64,000 nt of DNA from Emticicia agri (GCF_004168285.1 NZ_SEWF01000031.1:1-64000), one strand, 5' to 3'. Shown: positions 26,161 through 35,141, numbered from the stretch's first letter. Notes: generated by a model not told the origin, from the sequence alone. Numbers and translations: made by a program.

Positions 26161-27372
26161 ATGAAAAAATCAACTTTTTTACTGGTATTAGTTGCAGCGT
26201 TAGGTTATTTCGTAGATGCCTATGACTTGATTCTATTCGTTGTGCTTCGTCATAGCAGTCTAACCGAATTAGGTGTAGTAGGTAGTAATAATACGAATGT
26301 CGGTTTATGGCTATTTAACGTACAGATGATAGGGTTATTGTGTGGTGGTATTTTTTTCGGTGTGTTAGGCGATAAAAAAGGTCGCCTATCTGTTTTATTC
26401 GGTTCTATCATACTTTATTCATTGGCTACAATTATTAACGGATTTGTACAGGATATATATACATACGGAATATTAAGGTTTTTGGCCGGAATCGGTTTAG
26501 CAGGTGAATTAGGTGCCGGAATAACCATTGTAGCCGAAACCATGCCGAAAGAAAAAAGGGGCTATGGTACCATGATAATGGCCTCGGTTGGGGCTTTTGG
26601 CGCAGTAGTAGCTGCATTAGTCGGTGATGCCTTCTATTGGCGGACTGCCTATTTTATAGGGGGAGGCATGGGTTTGCTCCTTTTATTATTACGTGTAGGC
26701 ACTTTTGAATCTAAGTTGTATAAACATGCCGAAGAGCAAAATATTACGAGAGGAGATTTTTTAAGCCTTTTTACCAATAAAGACCGTTTCAAGCGCTATA
26801 TAGCCTGCATGTTTATTGGTTTCCCTATTTTTTTTATTGTGAGTATTCTGATGCAGTTAGCACCGGAAGTAGCCAAAGCATTAGGGATTGAAGGTAAAGT
26901 TACGGCAGGCCAGGCCGTTATGTATGTATATATAGGCTTAACCTGTGGCGACCTCATTAGTGGATACGTAAGCCAAAGGTTAAAAAATCGACGTAAAACT
27001 ATTTTTATTTTTCAGGCTATATGTTTGTGTATGTGCCTGATTTACCTGAACCTATGGGGAGCCACCAATACTATTATATTTATTATGTGTGTATTGATGG
27101 GGGCTGCTTCTGGCTATTGGATTGTATTAATTACTATGTCGGCAGAACAATTCGGTACAAATCTGAGAGCTACTGTTGCTACCACTATTCCGAATTTTGC
27201 CCGTGGAGGTGCAGTACCTATCTTATTAGCTCATCAATATCTCACAAAAGCACTGAATGGTAATTTAATATTGAGTGCTACTATTATAGGAATTGTTTGC
27301 TTCGGAGCAGCATTTATTGCCAATGCTTCGCTTAAAGAAACGTTTTCTAAAGATTTGGATTATGTGGAATAA
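26161..27372 (+). CDS. MFS transporter
   Basis: 403 residues with about twelve hydrophobic segments. Loop 2-3 has GVLGDKKGRLSVLFGSI (the GxxxDxxGRR-type motif A), and TM4 has RFLAGIGLAGELGAGITIVAETMPKEKRG, as in the sugar/aromatic-acid MFS branch. A second A-like loop lies at SGYVSQRLKNRRKTIF. It is an inner-membrane secondary transporter. The YFVDAYDLILFVVL opening resembles the metabolite:H+ symporter group, but the substrate cannot be read from the sequence. It stands alone. Confidence 0.88.
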   Translation: MKKSTFLLVLVAALGYFVDAYDLILFVVLRHSSLTELGVVGSNNTNVGLWLFNVQMIGLLCGGIFFGVLGDKKGRLSVLFGSIILYSLATIINGFVQDIYTYGILRFLAGIGLAGELGAGITIVAETMPKEKRGYGTMIMASVGAFGAVVAALVGDAFYWRTAYFIGGGMGLLLLLLRVGTFESKLYKHAEEQNITRGDFLSLFTNKDRFKRYIACMFIGFPIFFIVSILMQLAPEVAKALGIEGKVTAGQAVMYVYIGLTCGDLISGYVSQRLKNRRKTIFIFQAICLCMCLIYLNLWGATNTIIFIMCVLMGAASGYWIVLITMSAEQFGTNLRATVATTIPNFARGGAVPILLAHQYLTKALNGNLILSATIIGIVCFGAAFIANASLKETFSKDLDYVE

Positions 27373-27378
27373 ATAAAA

Positions 27379-27458
27379 TTGCCACTATGTACACAAATTC
27401 CACAAAGTGACACAATTTAATAGTGTAACATCGTGTTTCATAGTGTACATTGTGGCAA
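27379..27458. repeat. 80-bp imperfect palindrome with CAC/GTG periodicity (element A)
   Basis: It sits between the convergent MFS and DUF423 genes. The outer arms TTGCCACTATGTACAC (27379-27394) and GTGTACATTGTGGCAA (27443-27458) pair with one mismatch. Inside, CAC triplets start at 27383, 27392, 27401 and 27411 and are mirrored by GTG at 27423, 27433, 27443 and 27452. It may act as a transcription terminator, or be a small mobile palindrome. Confidence 0.7.
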
Positions 27459-27469
27459 AATATAAAACA

Positions 27470-27841
27470 TCAGCTTTTTATCACCGCCCAGAACAATAAC
27501 AGCCAGCCTGCAATCATCAGAGTGCCGCCAATAGGAGCAATCGCTCCAAAAGTTTTGATTCCTGTAAAACAGATAAGGTAGAGAGAGCCACTAAAAATAA
27601 GGGTACCACCCAAAAAGCAATAGCCGCTATAGGCAATATTTTTGGCAATGATTTCTTTTGCTAAAATACCTACTAATACCAAGGCTAAAGCATGATAAAA
27701 CTGGTATTTTACGGCTGTCTCAAATGTTTCCATTCTGCCCGAAGCCATAAGTTTATCTTTTAAGGCATGAGCACCAAAAGCTCCTAAAGCCACTCCTACT
27801 GCTCCTAAAAGAGCCCCTGCCTGCAAAAAAAATTTATTCAT
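27470..27841 (-). CDS. DUF423 family small membrane protein
   Basis: 123 residues from the start at 27841 (MNKFFLQAGALLGAVGVALGAFGAHALKDKL). A longer frame from 27880 would add 13 polar residues and is not favoured. AFGAHALKDKL, KYQFYHALALVLVGI and FSGSLYLICFTGIKTFGAIAPIGGTLMIAGW are family blocks. Four transmembrane helices are predicted by eye. DUF423 (YgdD-like) proteins are inner-membrane proteins of unknown role. A -7 box lies about 40 bp upstream. Confidence 0.92.
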   Translation of the reverse strand: MNKFFLQAGALLGAVGVALGAFGAHALKDKLMASGRMETFETAVKYQFYHALALVLVGILAKEIIAKNIAYSGYCFLGGTLIFSGSLYLICFTGIKTFGAIAPIGGTLMIAGWLLLFWAVIKS

Positions 27842-27877
27842 CGCTTTATCTGTATTTATAATATGAGGGAATAGTGG

Positions 27878-27885
27878 CAAAAATA
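27878..27885 (-). promoter_or_regulatory. -7 promoter box for the DUF423 gene
   Basis: On the minus strand this reads TATTTTTG, an exact TAnnTTTG, 37 bp before the ATG at 27841. Confidence 0.5.
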
Positions 27886-27974
27886 CGATAGCATAGCCAA
27901 TAAAAATACATAAGTTTAGCGAAATTGAATCTTATCAACAAAAAATTAGTTGTATATACATATAATGTAGTTGT

Positions 27975-28856
27975 ATGAAAAGATTAGATTTTTTGAAAAC
28001 GTTAAGTATTTTACCATTTACTACACAGGCTATGAATTTACAAGACTTAAAAAATATATCAGATGGCTTCTCTAAGTCTGAGAGAATGCCAACTATTTTT
28101 ATCGGGCATGGTAGCCCTATGAACGCTCTGGCAGACAATAATTTTACAGATAGTTTGCATACTTTAGGTAAAAGTATTGAGCGACCAAGAGCTATTTTAG
28201 TTATTTCGGCTCACTGGCTAACAATGAATAAAACGTATGTATCAGTTAACCCGTCACCACAAACCATTTATGATTTTGGTGGTTTCCCAAAAGAGCTATA
28301 TGAAGTTAAATATGAACCCAAAGGTGCTCCTGAGGTGGCAAGGGAGGTAATCAATGAAGTCAAATCTATTGGTATCATAGAAGAACACAAAATGGGTCTC
28401 GACCACGGTGCGTGGTCGGTTCTGCGGCATATTTATCCGGAAGCCAATATCCCGACTTTCCAGATGAGTATTGATTTTTCAAAACCACCCCAGTTTCATT
28501 TTGAATTAGCTAAAGAATTGCAAAATCTGAGAAACAAGGGCGTGTTAATTCTGACGAGTGGAAATATTGTTCATAATCTTCGTCAGATTAACTGGCATGG
28601 CGACAGTTCAAAACCTTTTGACTGGGCCTTAGAGTTTGACACCCTTGTGAAAAACAAGTTAGATAACAGACAACTGGCCGATCTGGCAGATTTCAAGTCA
28701 TTCGGGGCTTTAGGTCAAATCGCACACCCAAGCTACGACCACTACTTACCTATGCTCTATACAGTAGGTTTGGTTAATACAAATGAACCTATCAAATATA
28801 CCTACGAAGGTTTTGATATGGGCAGCATTAGTATGAGGTGTTTTCAGGTGGGATAA
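27975..28856 (+). CDS. ygiD: DODA-type extradiol ring-cleavage dioxygenase (YgiD-like)
   Basis: 293 residues. After a ~38-residue N-terminal stretch the class III extradiol fold begins: MPTIFIGHGSPMNA (metal His), ILVISAHWL (second His), MGLDHGAWSVLRHIYP, then SGNIVHNL and HPSYDHYLPMLY near the end. These are the zinc/iron ligands and the acid/base His of the 4,5-DOPA dioxygenase family, to which E. coli YgiD belongs. Physiological substrates in bacteria are mostly unknown aromatic diols. It is cytoplasmic and monocistronic. Confidence 0.93.
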   Translation: MKRLDFLKTLSILPFTTQAMNLQDLKNISDGFSKSERMPTIFIGHGSPMNALADNNFTDSLHTLGKSIERPRAILVISAHWLTMNKTYVSVNPSPQTIYDFGGFPKELYEVKYEPKGAPEVAREVINEVKSIGIIEEHKMGLDHGAWSVLRHIYPEANIPTFQMSIDFSKPPQFHFELAKELQNLRNKGVLILTSGNIVHNLRQINWHGDSSKPFDWALEFDTLVKNKLDNRQLADLADFKSFGALGQIAHPSYDHYLPMLYTVGLVNTNEPIKYTYEGFDMGSISMRCFQVG

Positions 28857-28879
28857 TATCAGGTTTTATAAGTGCTGGT

Positions 28880-29575
28880 TTAGATGGACCCAGTCTGGAT
28901 TGACCCAGTCTGGACTGACCGATTTCCAAAAATCTTGCTTCCAACCCGAATCATGGTACTGCCTTCTTCAATGGCAATGGCATAATCGCCACTCATACCC
29001 ATCGAAATAGTAGTAAGATAGGGATAAGAAGTAAGCAATGAAGCATGAAAAGTCTTGAGTTTTCTGAACTCTTTTCTAACCTGGTTTTCATCATCAGTAA
29101 AAGTACTCATGCCCATAAGCCCTTTTATGCTGATATTAGTAAGGTTTTTCAGAACTTCTGATTGAAGTATTTCCAGACACTCATCCTCGGTCATGCCACT
29201 TTTAGTATCTTCTTCGGCAATATATATCTGCAACAGGCAGTCAATCACCCGATTATTTTTGGCTGCCTGTTTATTTATTTCCTGCAATAACCTGAAACTA
29301 TCTACCGAATGAATGAGACTTACAAAAGGGGCAATATACTTTACCTTGTTTGATTGCAAATGCCCGATAAAGTGCCATTCAATATCTTTGGGCATTTTAT
29401 CCTGTTTTTCTATCAGTTCCTGAACATAATTTTCTCCGAAGCACTTAAAGCCTGCCTCGTATGCCTCCATGAGCATTTCAACAGGTTTGGTTTTAGAAAC
29501 AGCAATAAGTGTAACACCCTTTCCTTTTATTTGCTCTTCTATTTCTTGTATATTGGCTACAATTGACATAATCAA
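28880..29575 (-). CDS. YggS/PLPBP pyridoxal-phosphate homeostasis protein
   Basis: 231 residues (a second Met at 29569 is also possible). VTLIAVSKTKPVEML holds the PLP lysine, and FGENYVQELIEK, WHFIGHLQSNK, MGMSTFTDD and SMGMSGDYAIAIEEGSTMIRVGSKIFG are the standard blocks. It binds PLP in the cytoplasm and buffers vitamin B6; it has no known catalysis. Its start overlaps the pepT stop by 4 bp. The last residues (SVQTGSIQTGSI) are an odd extension encoded by a 15-bp tandem duplication at 28888-28917. Confidence 0.94.
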   Translation of the reverse strand: MIMSIVANIQEIEEQIKGKGVTLIAVSKTKPVEMLMEAYEAGFKCFGENYVQELIEKQDKMPKDIEWHFIGHLQSNKVKYIAPFVSLIHSVDSFRLLQEINKQAAKNNRVIDCLLQIYIAEEDTKSGMTEDECLEILQSEVLKNLTNISIKGLMGMSTFTDDENQVRKEFRKLKTFHASLLTSYPYLTTISMGMSGDYAIAIEEGSTMIRVGSKIFGNRSVQTGSIQTGSI

Positions 29576-30825
29576 GATTTCTGTTCCCAGATTTTCACTA
29601 AATTAATAATTACTTCTGTTGCTTTTTCCATATCCTGCACCGATACCCATTCTAACTTAGAATGAAAAGCGTGTTCTCCGGCAAAGATATTCGGGCAAGG
29701 CAAACCCATAAACGACAATCGGGAACCATCTGTCCCACCTCTGATACTTCGCTGTTCAGGTTTCATTCCTGAGCATCTGATAGCTTCCAACGCATACTCC
29801 ACAACTTTCGGATGATTGACCAACACCTCTTTCATATTCCGGTATTGCTCTATTACCTTAAAATCAACACTTGAATTTGGATAGTGTTTCAATGTCTGGT
29901 TTACAATATTCTGTAGATAGGCTTCTTTTTCATGCAATCCAGCCACCGAAAAATCTCTGATAATAAAGTCTAACTTTACCTGCTCCTGAATACCCGATAT
30001 TTGCGTAGGATGAATAAAACCCTCATAATCTTCTGTTGTTTCAGGCGATAAAGTGTCTTTAGGCAAGGCAGCTAAAATATCTGCTGCTATTTTCATGGCA
30101 TTTTCTAATTTTCCCTTGGCAAAGCCAGGGTGAGTGCTTACGCCATTAATTAGTAAACTTACCCCATCTGCCGAAAAAGTTTCGTCTTCTAATGTACCAA
30201 CGGTTTCGCCGTCCATTGTGTAAGCATAATCAGCACTTAATTTCTGCAAATCCACCTTTTCGGTACCTCGGCCTACTTCTTCGTCGGGGGTAAATAGTAT
30301 TTTAATAGTGCCATGAATTATTTCGGGATGTTGTATCAGATATTCTGCTGCTGCCATAATTTCTGCCACACCTGCTTTGTTATCAGCCCCCAAGAGTGTA
30401 GTTCCGCTTGCAGTTATTATATCATTTCCTATCTGCTGCTTTAAATCAGGATGCTCGGCCATTCTGATGATTTGCATAGGGTCGTCAGGTAAAACAATAT
30501 CCGTTCCGTCCCAGTATTCAGTAATCATCGGCTTCACCCCTGCCCCACTACAATCAGGTGAGGTATCTACATGCGAACAAAAACATATTACCGGAACATT
30601 TTTAGACGAATTACCCGGAATGGTTGCATATACATACCCCCACTCATCTAAGTGTGCATCCGTAACTCCCATAGCCAACAACTCTTCTACCAACAATCTG
30701 CTCAAGTCTTTTTGTTTTTCGGTTGATGGATTTGAGGTCGAATTAGGGTCAGACTGTGTATCAATTTGTACATAACGGAGAAACTTCTCTTTTACATTAT
30801 ATATAGCGTCAGCAAGAGGTGTCAT
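29572..30825 (-). CDS. pepT: Peptidase T (tripeptide aminopeptidase)
   Basis: 417 residues, the usual length. Zinc ligands lie in FCSHVDTSPDCSG (His/Asp), LGADNKAGVAEI (bridging Asp) and FTPDEEVGRGTEKVD (the catalytic Glu pair). SIRGGTDGSRLSFMGLPCPNIFAG and the C-terminal HSKLEWV complete the M20B signature. It hydrolyses tripeptides from the N-terminus in the cytoplasm. The downstream yggS-like gene overlaps it by 4 bp, so they form an operon. Confidence 0.96.
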   Translation of the reverse strand: MTPLADAIYNVKEKFLRYVQIDTQSDPNSTSNPSTEKQKDLSRLLVEELLAMGVTDAHLDEWGYVYATIPGNSSKNVPVICFCSHVDTSPDCSGAGVKPMITEYWDGTDIVLPDDPMQIIRMAEHPDLKQQIGNDIITASGTTLLGADNKAGVAEIMAAAEYLIQHPEIIHGTIKILFTPDEEVGRGTEKVDLQKLSADYAYTMDGETVGTLEDETFSADGVSLLINGVSTHPGFAKGKLENAMKIAADILAALPKDTLSPETTEDYEGFIHPTQISGIQEQVKLDFIIRDFSVAGLHEKEAYLQNIVNQTLKHYPNSSVDFKVIEQYRNMKEVLVNHPKVVEYALEAIRCSGMKPEQRSIRGGTDGSRLSFMGLPCPNIFAGEHAFHSKLEWVSVQDMEKATEVIINLVKIWEQKS

Positions 30826-30910
30826 AATTAATGAGTGAATTAGCGATTTAGTGAATAGTGATTAAGAGTCCACTGTGTGGTAATCTTTCATTCCCACTTC
30901 TTTAATTATT

Positions 30911-31387
30911 TCAGTCAGCAGGAATACCTAATATTCTTTGTAGGTCTGCCGGAGAATAGTTAATATTTTTCAGGGTCTTATCATCGCCTTTTCTATACAC
31001 CAGAAACTTTCCTTCTATTTCTTTATAATAAGACTCTGTTCCTTTTTCGGCATAGTGTTTCATGGTTTCTTCGGCCTCAGCAACCGAGGTGCAAGCCTTA
31101 CTCATATTAGAGCGTTGCACTTCATCAAACAAGGCACGGAATTTTTCACCTAAGCCAAACTCCAGGACTGCCCCGGCCAATACATATTGTATATCTGCTA
31201 AAGCATCAGCTACCCCAACAATATCTTTTTCTTCAATGGCTTCCTCTAATTCTTTCAGTTCTTCGGCAATAAGCGATACCCTTAAATTACATCTTTGCCG
31301 AGAGGGTATCTGCGGGCTTTCTAAAATAGGGTGTTGGAAAGTTTTATGAAAATCAGCTACCTGATTAAGACAATCTAATGCTTGCAT
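30911..31387 (-). CDS. MazG-like nucleoside triphosphate pyrophosphohydrolase
   Basis: 158 residues. RVSLIAEELKELEEAIEEKDIVGVADALADIQYVLAG (~34-70) carries the EExxE...ExxD acidic metal site of the all-alpha NTP-PPase superfamily (PRA-PH-like family). NTP pyrophosphohydrolases of this class remove noncanonical nucleotides in the cytoplasm. The C-terminal half (VYRKGDDKTLKNINYSPADLQRILG) is typical of the Bacteroidota branch. It is probably upstream of pepT in the same direction, with an 85-bp gap. Confidence 0.87.
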   Translation of the reverse strand: MQALDCLNQVADFHKTFQHPILESPQIPSRQRCNLRVSLIAEELKELEEAIEEKDIVGVADALADIQYVLAGAVLEFGLGEKFRALFDEVQRSNMSKACTSVAEAEETMKHYAEKGTESYYKEIEGKFLVYRKGDDKTLKNINYSPADLQRILGIPAD

Positions 31388-31620
31388 AAATAAGAAGAAA
31401 TTTATTTTTTTAATTTAATAATATTTTAATTCAGATGCCGACTATTGGCTTTTTAGGTATTTTTTATTTCAAAAACACGACAGATAAATTATGTTTTAAT
31501 TTTTTCGTTGAAATATTTTCGCCGTAAAATAAATAATACGATATTAGCATTTGCAAAGTTGAGCAAATTTCAATAATATTGCTACGTAACTGAAGTCAAA
31601 TTATCAAAACCCAACAAATC

Positions 31621-32274
31621 ATGAACAAATTTTATAGACTTCTTTCAGTGGTAACGTTAGCGTTATCTGTTGCTTTATGGTCATGTAAAGGAGATCAAGG
31701 TCCTCAAGGTCCTGCTGGTCCACAAGGAGCTCAAGGTCCTCAAGGTGCGCAAGGTCCTCAAGGTGCTACTGGTGCTACTGGTGCAGTAGGAGCAACTGGT
31801 GCAACTGGTGCTACAGGTACCAATGGTACTGATGGCAAGGACGGAAATGCCAACGTAAAGTGGATGGAAGCAACAGTAGCCGCAACTGATTGGAAGACAG
31901 TAGATGCAGCAGGTACCGGAACTGGCAATACAGGCCAAGTTGGCGCAGTTGAAAAAACAGATGCCAATATTACAGCCAGCAGTATTGTAATGGCATATGT
32001 AAAAGTCGGTACTCAATGGGTTGCATTGCCAAGAGTTCTTGTTAAGGAAACAGATGGTTCTACAGAGCAGGTTAGTTTCGGTTTTGAAACTGGAAAGATT
32101 TCAATGTATTATAGTTCAAAAGCCGCAAATGGTGTAATGAGCTACAAACCGCAAACAAGTCTTGTCTTTGGGTATTCAACTATCGAGAAAACACTTCTTG
32201 CTAACATGAAAGCTGCCGGTGTTAATTTAAGAAGCCGTGAAGCAGTAGATGCTTATCTACAAAGTCATCGTTAA
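31621..32274 (+). CDS. Collagen-like lipoprotein
   Basis: 217 residues. A signal peptide with a lipobox (ALWSC, C at ~22) precedes about 18 Gly-X-Y triplets (GDQGPQGPAGPQGAQ...). An Asp/Gly/Asn-rich hinge and a ~145-residue C-terminal domain (NVKWMEATVAATDWK...) of unknown fold follow. Lipoproteins with this collagen-like front and beta-rich head are common in Bacteroidota; their role is not settled. A hairpin terminator follows. Confidence 0.88.
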   Translation: MNKFYRLLSVVTLALSVALWSCKGDQGPQGPAGPQGAQGPQGAQGPQGATGATGAVGATGATGATGTNGTDGKDGNANVKWMEATVAATDWKTVDAAGTGTGNTGQVGAVEKTDANITASSIVMAYVKVGTQWVALPRVLVKETDGSTEQVSFGFETGKISMYYSSKAANGVMSYKPQTSLVFGYSTIEKTLLANMKAAGVNLRSREAVDAYLQSHR

Positions 32275-32310
32275 TCTGTAAACTACACAACATAAGTAGG
32301 TTACGCAAAT

Positions 32311-32358
32311 AAAGAATAAAAAAGCTTTCTGATTGGGAGGTTTTTTTATTCTTTTTTG
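32311..32358 (+). terminator. Terminator after the collagen-like lipoprotein
   Basis: AAAGAATAAAAAA (from 32311) pairs with TTTTTTTATTCTTT (to 32354) around a ~16-nt loop and is followed by T-residues. Confidence 0.65.
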
Positions 32359-32387
32359 TTTATAAAGCGTATGACTATTAACTTTTT

Positions 32388-33503
32388 ATGAAAAGGCTCT
32401 TTATTTTTTGTATCCTTACTCAACTTTTTAGTTTTTCTGCTGCTGCCCAATTATTAGCCGATAATGATTTAAAACAGACCATCATCAAAGGCCTGGATAA
32501 ATTATATAATTATGAATTTAAAGAGGCCGACACTTTTTTTCAGAAAGTGAAAGCCCGGTACCCTCACCACCCGGTTACACCGCTTTTAAGTGCCTTACAG
32601 GTACAATGGCAGAACCTGCCTCTTGAAAAAAATCCTAAAGCCGTTAACCTCTATATGTCGCTTTTAGAAAAGTGTCAGGCTTTAGCAGAACCTATGCTAA
32701 AAGATGCCGGCAAAAAAGCGGAAGCAACTTTCTTTCTATTGGCTTCACATGGGTACATTACCTTAGCCTATACTTACAGAAAAGAACCCATGAAAGCCGC
32801 CAATGAGGCCCGGAAAGCCTACAGTTACATGAAAGATGGATTTGGTATGATGGAACGAAACCCGGAATTCTACTTTACATCAGGGCTATATAATTACTAT
32901 CGGATTCAATATCCTGAAACTCACCCTATGGTGAAACCAGTGGTTATTTTCTTCGAAAATGGAAACAAAAAAGCAGGTTTAACACAGTTGGAACAGGCCG
33001 TACAAAAATCTGTTTTTTCGAGAATAGAAGCGGCTTATTATTTTATGAATGTTAATCTTAAATATGAGTTAAACTATAACAAAGCCTTTGTATATGCCGA
33101 TTTATTACACGATAAATACCCTAACAATCCTATTTATCTGATGCGGTTTACAGAAACACTGGTGATGCTGGGGAAATACGAAGAGGCCATTCCAAAAATA
33201 AATACTTTACGAAAAATTAATAGTTCGGTCTATCAGATTGCCGCCAATCTGTTTGACGGATTGGTAGCAGAGAAATCAAAAAAGAACGATAAACTTGCCT
33301 CAGATTTTTACAATAATGTATTGAAAAACGAACCTGACGAACGATATACCAAAGATTATTATGCGATGACCTACCTCGGTTTAGGCAGAATTGCCCAGAG
33401 AGCGGGGAATAAAAAACGTGCCGAAGATATGTTTAAGAAGGCTTTAGACTATGCCGAAAATAAGGGTATTATTGCCGAGGCTAAAAAAAATTTAGACAAA
33501 TAA
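32388..33503 (+). CDS. Secreted TPR-like protein
   Basis: 371 residues with a signal peptide (MKRLFIFCILTQLFSFSAAAQ). Helical pairs run through the whole chain; those near 40-60 (LYNYEFKEADTFFQKVKARYPHH) and 310-345 (TYLGLGRIAQRAGNKKRAEDMFKKALDYAEN) look like TPRs. It is probably periplasmic; I recognise no specific function. Its terminator is at 33596. Confidence 0.75.
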   Translation: MKRLFIFCILTQLFSFSAAAQLLADNDLKQTIIKGLDKLYNYEFKEADTFFQKVKARYPHHPVTPLLSALQVQWQNLPLEKNPKAVNLYMSLLEKCQALAEPMLKDAGKKAEATFFLLASHGYITLAYTYRKEPMKAANEARKAYSYMKDGFGMMERNPEFYFTSGLYNYYRIQYPETHPMVKPVVIFFENGNKKAGLTQLEQAVQKSVFSRIEAAYYFMNVNLKYELNYNKAFVYADLLHDKYPNNPIYLMRFTETLVMLGKYEEAIPKINTLRKINSSVYQIAANLFDGLVAEKSKKNDKLASDFYNNVLKNEPDERYTKDYYAMTYLGLGRIAQRAGNKKRAEDMFKKALDYAENKGIIAEAKKNLDK

Positions 33504-33595
33504 CCGACTATTATCAAAAATTTTCTCTCAAAAAATCTTATCAATTACAAGCAGCATTTTATCATTTTCATTGTAATGCTGAATCCGTCATAAGC

Positions 33596-33628
33596 AACTG
33601 ATAATAAAAACATTATCAGTTTTTTTAT
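33596..33628 (+). terminator. Rho-independent terminator after the TPR gene
   Basis: AACTGATAAT (33596-33605) and ATTATCAGTT (33612-33621) form a perfect 10-bp stem with a 6-nt loop, followed by seven T. Confidence 0.9.
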
Positions 33629-33720
33629 TATATTTCTCAATCCAAGCAATAGGTATTGAGTTTATTTAAGCAACCTGCAATAGCGGTTTTTCGTCTCACC
33701 AATAGCCCGGCATAGCGCTC

Positions 33721-33803
33721 AAATTTTATCTGGCTACGCAACCCTCATTTTAAAATGTCCGTAAAGGTTTTAATTACTACGCATTTTAAACCAGATAAAA
33801 TTT
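33721..33803. repeat. Inverted repeats flanking a 57-bp segment upstream of the Rieske gene
   Basis: AAATTTTATCTGG (33721-33733) and CCAGATAAAATTT (33791-33803) are perfect 13-bp inverted repeats. Between them is a second set: the palindrome CATTTTAAAATG (33746-33757) and CATTTTAAA (33782-33790). The right arm ends 9 bp before the ATG of the Rieske gene. The rest of the 309-bp gap (33504-33812) holds only the terminator. Confidence 0.75.
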
Positions 33804-33812
33804 ATACTTGCT

Positions 33813-34319
33813 ATGGAACAAACACAATTGAGTAGAGGGCAATTTTTACGACAGCTTGGCCTGAGTAGCGGTGCTTTAATGGCTTTTTATTGTATGGGTA
33901 CAGGTTTAACTGCGTGTTCGAGCGAGGGCGACCCAACTCCAGACCCCGGCCCGGGTCCAGGACCAGGCCCCGGTACAAGCACTGCTATAAAAGGCACCAC
34001 CAGCGGCGCAAACATTGATTTTACCATTGACTTAACTCATGCCGACTTCAGCAAATTAAAAACAGCCAATGAGTTTAGTTATGTAGCCAACATTATTGTT
34101 GTAAACACAGGTGGTACTTACGCAGCGTTATCAAAATTATGTACACACGAAGGAAGCACCATTGCTTTTCGCAGTGCTAATAATGATTTAAAATGTCCAA
34201 ATCACGGTTCAGAATTTAATTTAGATGGTTCGGTAAAACTATCTCCTGCAACGCAATCTTTAACAGTTTATAAAACTGAAATTCAGAATAGTGGTAATAC
34301 CCTTCGGGTTTCGGCTTAG
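33813..34319 (+). CDS. Rieske [2Fe-2S] lipoprotein
   Basis: 168 residues. The N-terminus SRGQFLRQLGLSSGALMAF ends in a lipobox (GLTAC, C35). A Pro/Gly linker (DPGPGPGPGPG, ~44-54) follows, then the Rieske fold with C110-T-H112 and C128-P-N-H131, all four cluster ligands. The second loop has the usual Gly (HG) after the His. It should be an electron-transfer protein anchored outside the cytoplasm, not a b6f/bc1 subunit, because no cytochrome b or c1 gene follows. Next come a four-helix membrane protein and a YceI protein on the same strand. Confidence 0.9.
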   Translation: MEQTQLSRGQFLRQLGLSSGALMAFYCMGTGLTACSSEGDPTPDPGPGPGPGPGTSTAIKGTTSGANIDFTIDLTHADFSKLKTANEFSYVANIIVVNTGGTYAALSKLCTHEGSTIAFRSANNDLKCPNHGSEFNLDGSVKLSPATQSLTVYKTEIQNSGNTLRVSA

Positions 34320-34448
34320 TTAACCTTTGTAGATATATGTGTTTCTTATAAAAATCGGATATATGTGTTTCTGAATAGTGTAATTAGTAGGATAAGGAGG
34401 ATAGCAATATCCTCCCCTATTACGAACCAACCAATTTTAACGGATTAT

Positions 34449-35096
34449 ATGACACGAATTTCTTTATTACTCTTTGCTCTTTTATTTTCTATGGTAGCTT
34501 TTGCTCAGGTTACTGAATCTGATAGTCTTTTAGCCGACTTAGAGTCAGATACAACTGCCAAGCAAGCCAAATTATTACCAGATAAAATGCTATTGACCCA
34601 AAGAATTTTCTGGGGCGAAAAAGGGGTTTTCAGAAAAATGCACATTGCACCGGAATTAACTCCTGAAAACAGGGCGAAAGAGTTGAAAGTAAGAAGAACT
34701 ATGTTTAAAATCCATCAGGCTGTGGGTATATTAACTGCCGCAGGTATGTTGGCTCAGGGCTTTTTAGGAGCTAAATTATATAGAGCCGGAGGCGATGATT
34801 ATACCCGTATCAAAAAAGCGCATGAAGCAACCGCTTTGGGGATTAACATAGCCTATGGTACCACAGCACTGATGGCTTTTACGGCTCCGCCTGCCATGCT
34901 CAACCGCAAAGGTATAAGTAATGCAAAAGTACATAAATATCTGTCTTACATTCATCTTACAGGTATGATAACCACTAATGTACTGGCACATAAAATCAGC
35001 GACAACTTTAAACTCAAGCCTTATCACAGAGCAGCCGCTTATACCACATTCGGAGCCTATTTTGCTGCTATGGCCGTTTTAAAGTTTGAGTTCTGA
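34449..35096 (+). CDS. Four-helix membrane protein with histidine in each helix (possible b-type cytochrome)
   Basis: 215 residues from the ATG at 34449, where a signal peptide starts (MTRISLLLFALLFSMVAFAQ). The frame is open upstream to 34365, but that stretch is polar. After ~80 residues come four hydrophobic segments, each near a histidine: KIHQAVGILTAAGML, KKAHEATALGINIAY, KVHKYLSYIHLTGM and YHRAAAYTTFGAYF. The pattern resembles b561-type cytochromes with paired His haem ligands. E. coli has the same kind of neighbourhood (yceJ-yceI). Haem binding is inference, not shown. Confidence 0.6.
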   Translation: MTRISLLLFALLFSMVAFAQVTESDSLLADLESDTTAKQAKLLPDKMLLTQRIFWGEKGVFRKMHIAPELTPENRAKELKVRRTMFKIHQAVGILTAAGMLAQGFLGAKLYRAGGDDYTRIKKAHEATALGINIAYGTTALMAFTAPPAMLNRKGISNAKVHKYLSYIHLTGMITTNVLAHKISDNFKLKPYHRAAAYTTFGAYFAAMAVLKFEF

Positions 35097-35141
35097 TACC
35101 CTTGAAAATCCTTACAACATTTTAAAAATATTCCCAAAAAA

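Noticed and set aside
31690-31830. Short regular repeats as a possible CRISPR
   Set aside because: They are 9-bp Gly-X-Y codon repeats inside a coding sequence, without spacers.
31681-32016. Minus-strand frame of serine/cysteine/threonine repeats
   Set aside because: It is the complement of the collagen repeats of the plus-strand lipoprotein.
33640-33720. Possible tRNA or small RNA in the gap after the TPR gene
   Set aside because: No cloverleaf, no T-loop GTTCRANNC and no terminator after it.
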